From contig CAJUQA010000015.1 in assembly GCA_910588375.1 (NCBI GenBank), positions 1 through 64,000 on the forward strand: a DNA stretch of 64,000 bases. The letters run 5' to 3'. The position numbers were made by a program, and so were the translations under genes. Below are positions 61,934 to 64,000 of the stretch, piece by piece. The stretch's first letter is position 1. Each line of letters begins with the position of its first letter. The DNA is from an uncultured Odoribacter sp. Lineage in GTDB: Bacteria; Bacteroidota; Bacteroidia; Bacteroidales; Marinifilaceae. The notes beneath the pieces are model-generated. The model saw nothing but the letters and a program-made list of their open reading frames with translations. It was not told the DNA's origin and made no database searches.

Positions 61934-63598
61934 ATGGAACAAGTACAAATCTTTTGTGAAAATACAGGGAAAAACTATCCCATAGAAATAGGAAAAAACT
62001 TACGGGAAGTTAAAAAAATCATCTTTCCTCAAAACCATAACCACATCTTGGGAGCCTTAGTCAACAATGAACTGCAAGACCTGCAATACATCGTCATGAA
62101 CCCCAAACAGGTGAATTTCATTGACGTGAGCAGCCTCGACGGCTACAGCATCTACACCCGTTCGCTGCTATTCATTCTGTACAAAGCCATCCACCGCCTA
62201 TTTCAACACCCGCTCCTGACAGCGGAATACCAGATCTCCAACGGCATTTTTTGCCGGCTGGTCAACAAAGACATTCCATTGACAACCGAGACCGTTGCAA
62301 AAATCCGCACCGCCATGCAGGAACTCATCAGCCAGGACCTTCCCATTATCCGGAAAGACATTCCCACGGCGGAAGCCATTTCCCTCTTTCAACAAGCAGG
62401 CTTGAAAGACAAGAGAGAATTACTGGAAACCCGGGGACGTCTCTACACTTCCGTATACTATATCGAAGACACACCGGATTATTTCTACGGCACCCTGGCT
62501 CCCTCCACCGGAAGCCTGAAAACCTTCGGCCTGGAACCCTACAAAGACGGCATGCTATTACGTCTCCCCAACCGTAAAAAGCCCTCCGAACTGTTACCCC
62601 TTATCCCCCAGGACAAACTCTTTCAGGTATTCAACGAATACAAACACTGGGGAAAAATCATGGAAGTCAACGACATCGGCACTCTCAACAAAATAGTTGA
62701 CAACAACTATGCCGGCACCCTGATAAAAATCAGCGAAGCCCTCCATGAAAAGAAAATCTCCCTCATTGCCGACGAAATCAACGCCCAAAAAGAAAAAATA
62801 AAAGTAATTCTGATTGCCGGTCCCTCCTCTTCAGGGAAAACCACCTTCGGCAAACGCCTGAGCATACAACTTATGGTCAACGGTTTAAAACCCATCAACC
62901 TGTCGCTCGACAATTACTTTGTCAACCGGGAAGACACCCCCAAAGACGAAAACGGCGAATACGACTATGAATCCATAGACGCATTGGATATTGCCACATT
63001 TACCGACAACATGCTCCGTCTCATGAAAGGAGAAGAAGTGGAAATCCCCAAATTCTCATTCGAGACCGGCCAACGCTATTACTCCGGGGAAAAACTGAAA
63101 ATCAACTCCAATAATGTCATTATTGTCGAAGGCATTCACGGCCTGAACCCCCAACTCACAAGCCTGCTGCCCGAAAAATGCCTGTTCAAAATATTTGTTT
63201 CGGCACTGACCTCCATATCCATCGACAACCACAACATTATCAATCCCGCGGACAACCGTTTGCTCCGACGGATGGTCAGAGACTACAAATACCGCAACTA
63301 CTCGGCTCTGGAAACCTTAAAACGTTGGGAAAGCGTGCTGAAAGGAGAAGAAAAACACATTGTCCCGTACCAGGAAGAAGCGGACGTCATGTTCAATTCC
63401 GCCCTGATTTATGAATTAGGGGCACTCAAGCAACAGGCCGAACCCTTACTGAGAGAAGTCATGGGACTATATCCGGAACATTCCAAAGCCCTACGCTTAT
63501 TGAAATTCCTCTCCTACATCAAAGCGGTACCGACACGCGAAATTCCCAACACCTCCATTCTCAGGGAATTTTTAGGGGGAAGCAGTTTCAAATATTGA
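61934..63598 (+). CDS. TGS-domain nucleoside kinase (uridine kinase-like)
   Basis: A 554-residue protein in two parts. The N-terminal region (about 1-210) resembles the TGS/ThrRS-like domains (TGKNYPIEIGKNLREV, RLFQHPLLTAEYQISNGIF in pieces). The C-terminal part is a P-loop kinase with Walker A IAGPSSSGKTTFG (294-306), a substrate loop FVNREDTPKDENGEYDYES, and VIIVEGIHGLNPQL. It probably phosphorylates uridine or another nucleoside, but the Bacteroidetes branch is not well characterised. It ends 3 bases before a convergent gene. Confidence 0.85.
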   Translation: MEQVQIFCENTGKNYPIEIGKNLREVKKIIFPQNHNHILGALVNNELQDLQYIVMNPKQVNFIDVSSLDGYSIYTRSLLFILYKAIHRLFQHPLLTAEYQISNGIFCRLVNKDIPLTTETVAKIRTAMQELISQDLPIIRKDIPTAEAISLFQQAGLKDKRELLETRGRLYTSVYYIEDTPDYFYGTLAPSTGSLKTFGLEPYKDGMLLRLPNRKKPSELLPLIPQDKLFQVFNEYKHWGKIMEVNDIGTLNKIVDNNYAGTLIKISEALHEKKISLIADEINAQKEKIKVILIAGPSSSGKTTFGKRLSIQLMVNGLKPINLSLDNYFVNREDTPKDENGEYDYESIDALDIATFTDNMLRLMKGEEVEIPKFSFETGQRYYSGEKLKINSNNVIIVEGIHGLNPQLTSLLPEKCLFKIFVSALTSISIDNHNIINPADNRLLRRMVRDYKYRNYSALETLKRWESVLKGEEKHIVPYQEEADVMFNSALIYELGALKQQAEPLLREVMGLYPEHSKALRLLKFLSYIKAVPTREIPNTSILREFLGGSSFKY

Positions 63599-63601
63599 AT
63601 A

Positions 63602-64000
63602 CTATTTTTTCCGCTTCTTAAACAGACGGAAATACTTTTGAAACAATTCCTTAAAGGTGTCGAAAGTCTCTTGGTAAGAAACACCTACACCTTGTATTGT
63701 TTCACTATTATTCTTATATATAATTTTTTCATCCGTATGGGAATAGGCTTTCAACTTTAACGTGCCCTGTTTATTCAACTTCACATCCACGTCAAAATCC
63801 CCCGCAATATTGTTATTAGTAGAATTTGAAGTCACATTCTTAGTATTCCCCACATCCATATTCCCGTTGGCAGTCAACGTCACCCGGTCATTCAGCAACT
63901 GTGTGGACAACGCCAGTTCAATCTCATCGGACGTAATATCATCTCCCGGACGATACGAAAAATCAATATCAAAATTATTGCTGATCTTGGAAAGCCACCG
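63602..64000 (-). CDS. TamB-like translocation/assembly module protein, C-terminal part
   Basis: This gene enters from beyond the right edge; only its last 132 codons are present. The sequence continues upstream of the internal ATG at 63910 with FDIDFSYRPGDDITSDEIEL and then ALSTQLLNDRVTLTANGNM. The repeating beta-strand pattern (FDVDVKLNKQGTLKLKAYSH), the ending GVGVSYQETFDTFKELF, and the final lysine-rich tail match the C-terminal domain of Bacteroidetes TamB proteins, which carry lipids or proteins to the outer membrane. The product call is likely but partial. Confidence 0.75.
   Translation of the reverse strand, partial: RWLSKISNNFDIDFSYRPGDDITSDEIELALSTQLLNDRVTLTANGNMDVGNTKNVTSNSTNNNIAGDFDVDVKLNKQGTLKLKAYSHTDEKIIYKNNSETIQGVGVSYQETFDTFKELFQKYFRLFKKRKK

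Overview
The window looks like a chromosome segment of a gut Bacteroidales bacterium, most likely Odoribacteraceae (Odoribacter or Butyricimonas-like). The evidence is the Bacteroidetes promoter pattern (TTTG, a spacer of 16-20 bases, TAnnTTTG), the BACON lipoproteins, the Mfa-type fimbrial operon, the Bacteroidales-type integrase, and a predicted cysteate synthase, which fits sulfonolipid-making genera. Species assignment is inference. No rRNA, tRNA or CRISPR array was seen.

Layout. 0.1-9.1 kb (minus strand): fmt, an LptF/LptG permease, a START-like protein, a YihY/BrkB membrane protein, a cysteate synthase, and two envelope glycosyltransferase genes. 9.1-12.7 kb: two candidate invertible promoters around one terminator, then a plus-strand operon of a DUF6261-like gene and a BACON/FGE-fold surface lipoprotein. 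The C-terminus of that lipoprotein has the signature of a diversity-generating retroelement (DGR) variable region. 13-19.4 kb: dnaK, dacB, xseB, xseA, a MORN/YwqK protein and engB. 19.7-24.8 kb: an ATPase with an operator-like promoter, a second BACON lipoprotein operon with a DUF4469 protein, and a third candidate invertible promoter. 24.8-42.8 kb (minus): a DEAD-box helicase and a complete division and cell-wall cluster (mraZ, rsmH, ftsL, ftsI, murE, mraY, murD, ftsW, murG, murC, ftsQ, ftsA) ending in two tandem ftsZ genes. 43-44 kb: a YIP1-like membrane protein and smpB. 44.1-53.4 kb: a six-gene Mfa fimbrial operon, then a candidate invertible promoter (three sites) and a tyrosine recombinase. 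55-64 kb: a decayed lipoprotein, an acetyl-CoA hydrolase/CoA-transferase, dgt, a YqeY protein, a MATE exporter, a lytic transglycosylase, a nucleoside kinase and the 3' end of a TamB-like gene.

Main theme. Four separate loci for surface structures (glycosyltransferases, two paralogous BACON lipoprotein operons, fimbriae) each have a short promoter segment bounded by inverted repeats. In the orientation shown, every promoter points away from its surface operon: three face a terminator and one faces the recombinase. One lipoprotein also carries the A-targeted variability pattern of a DGR target. If so, that protein would vary both in expression (ON/OFF) and in ligand-binding sequence. The DGR reverse transcriptase and template repeat are not in the window. 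All switching and retrotargeting claims are inferred from sequence architecture.
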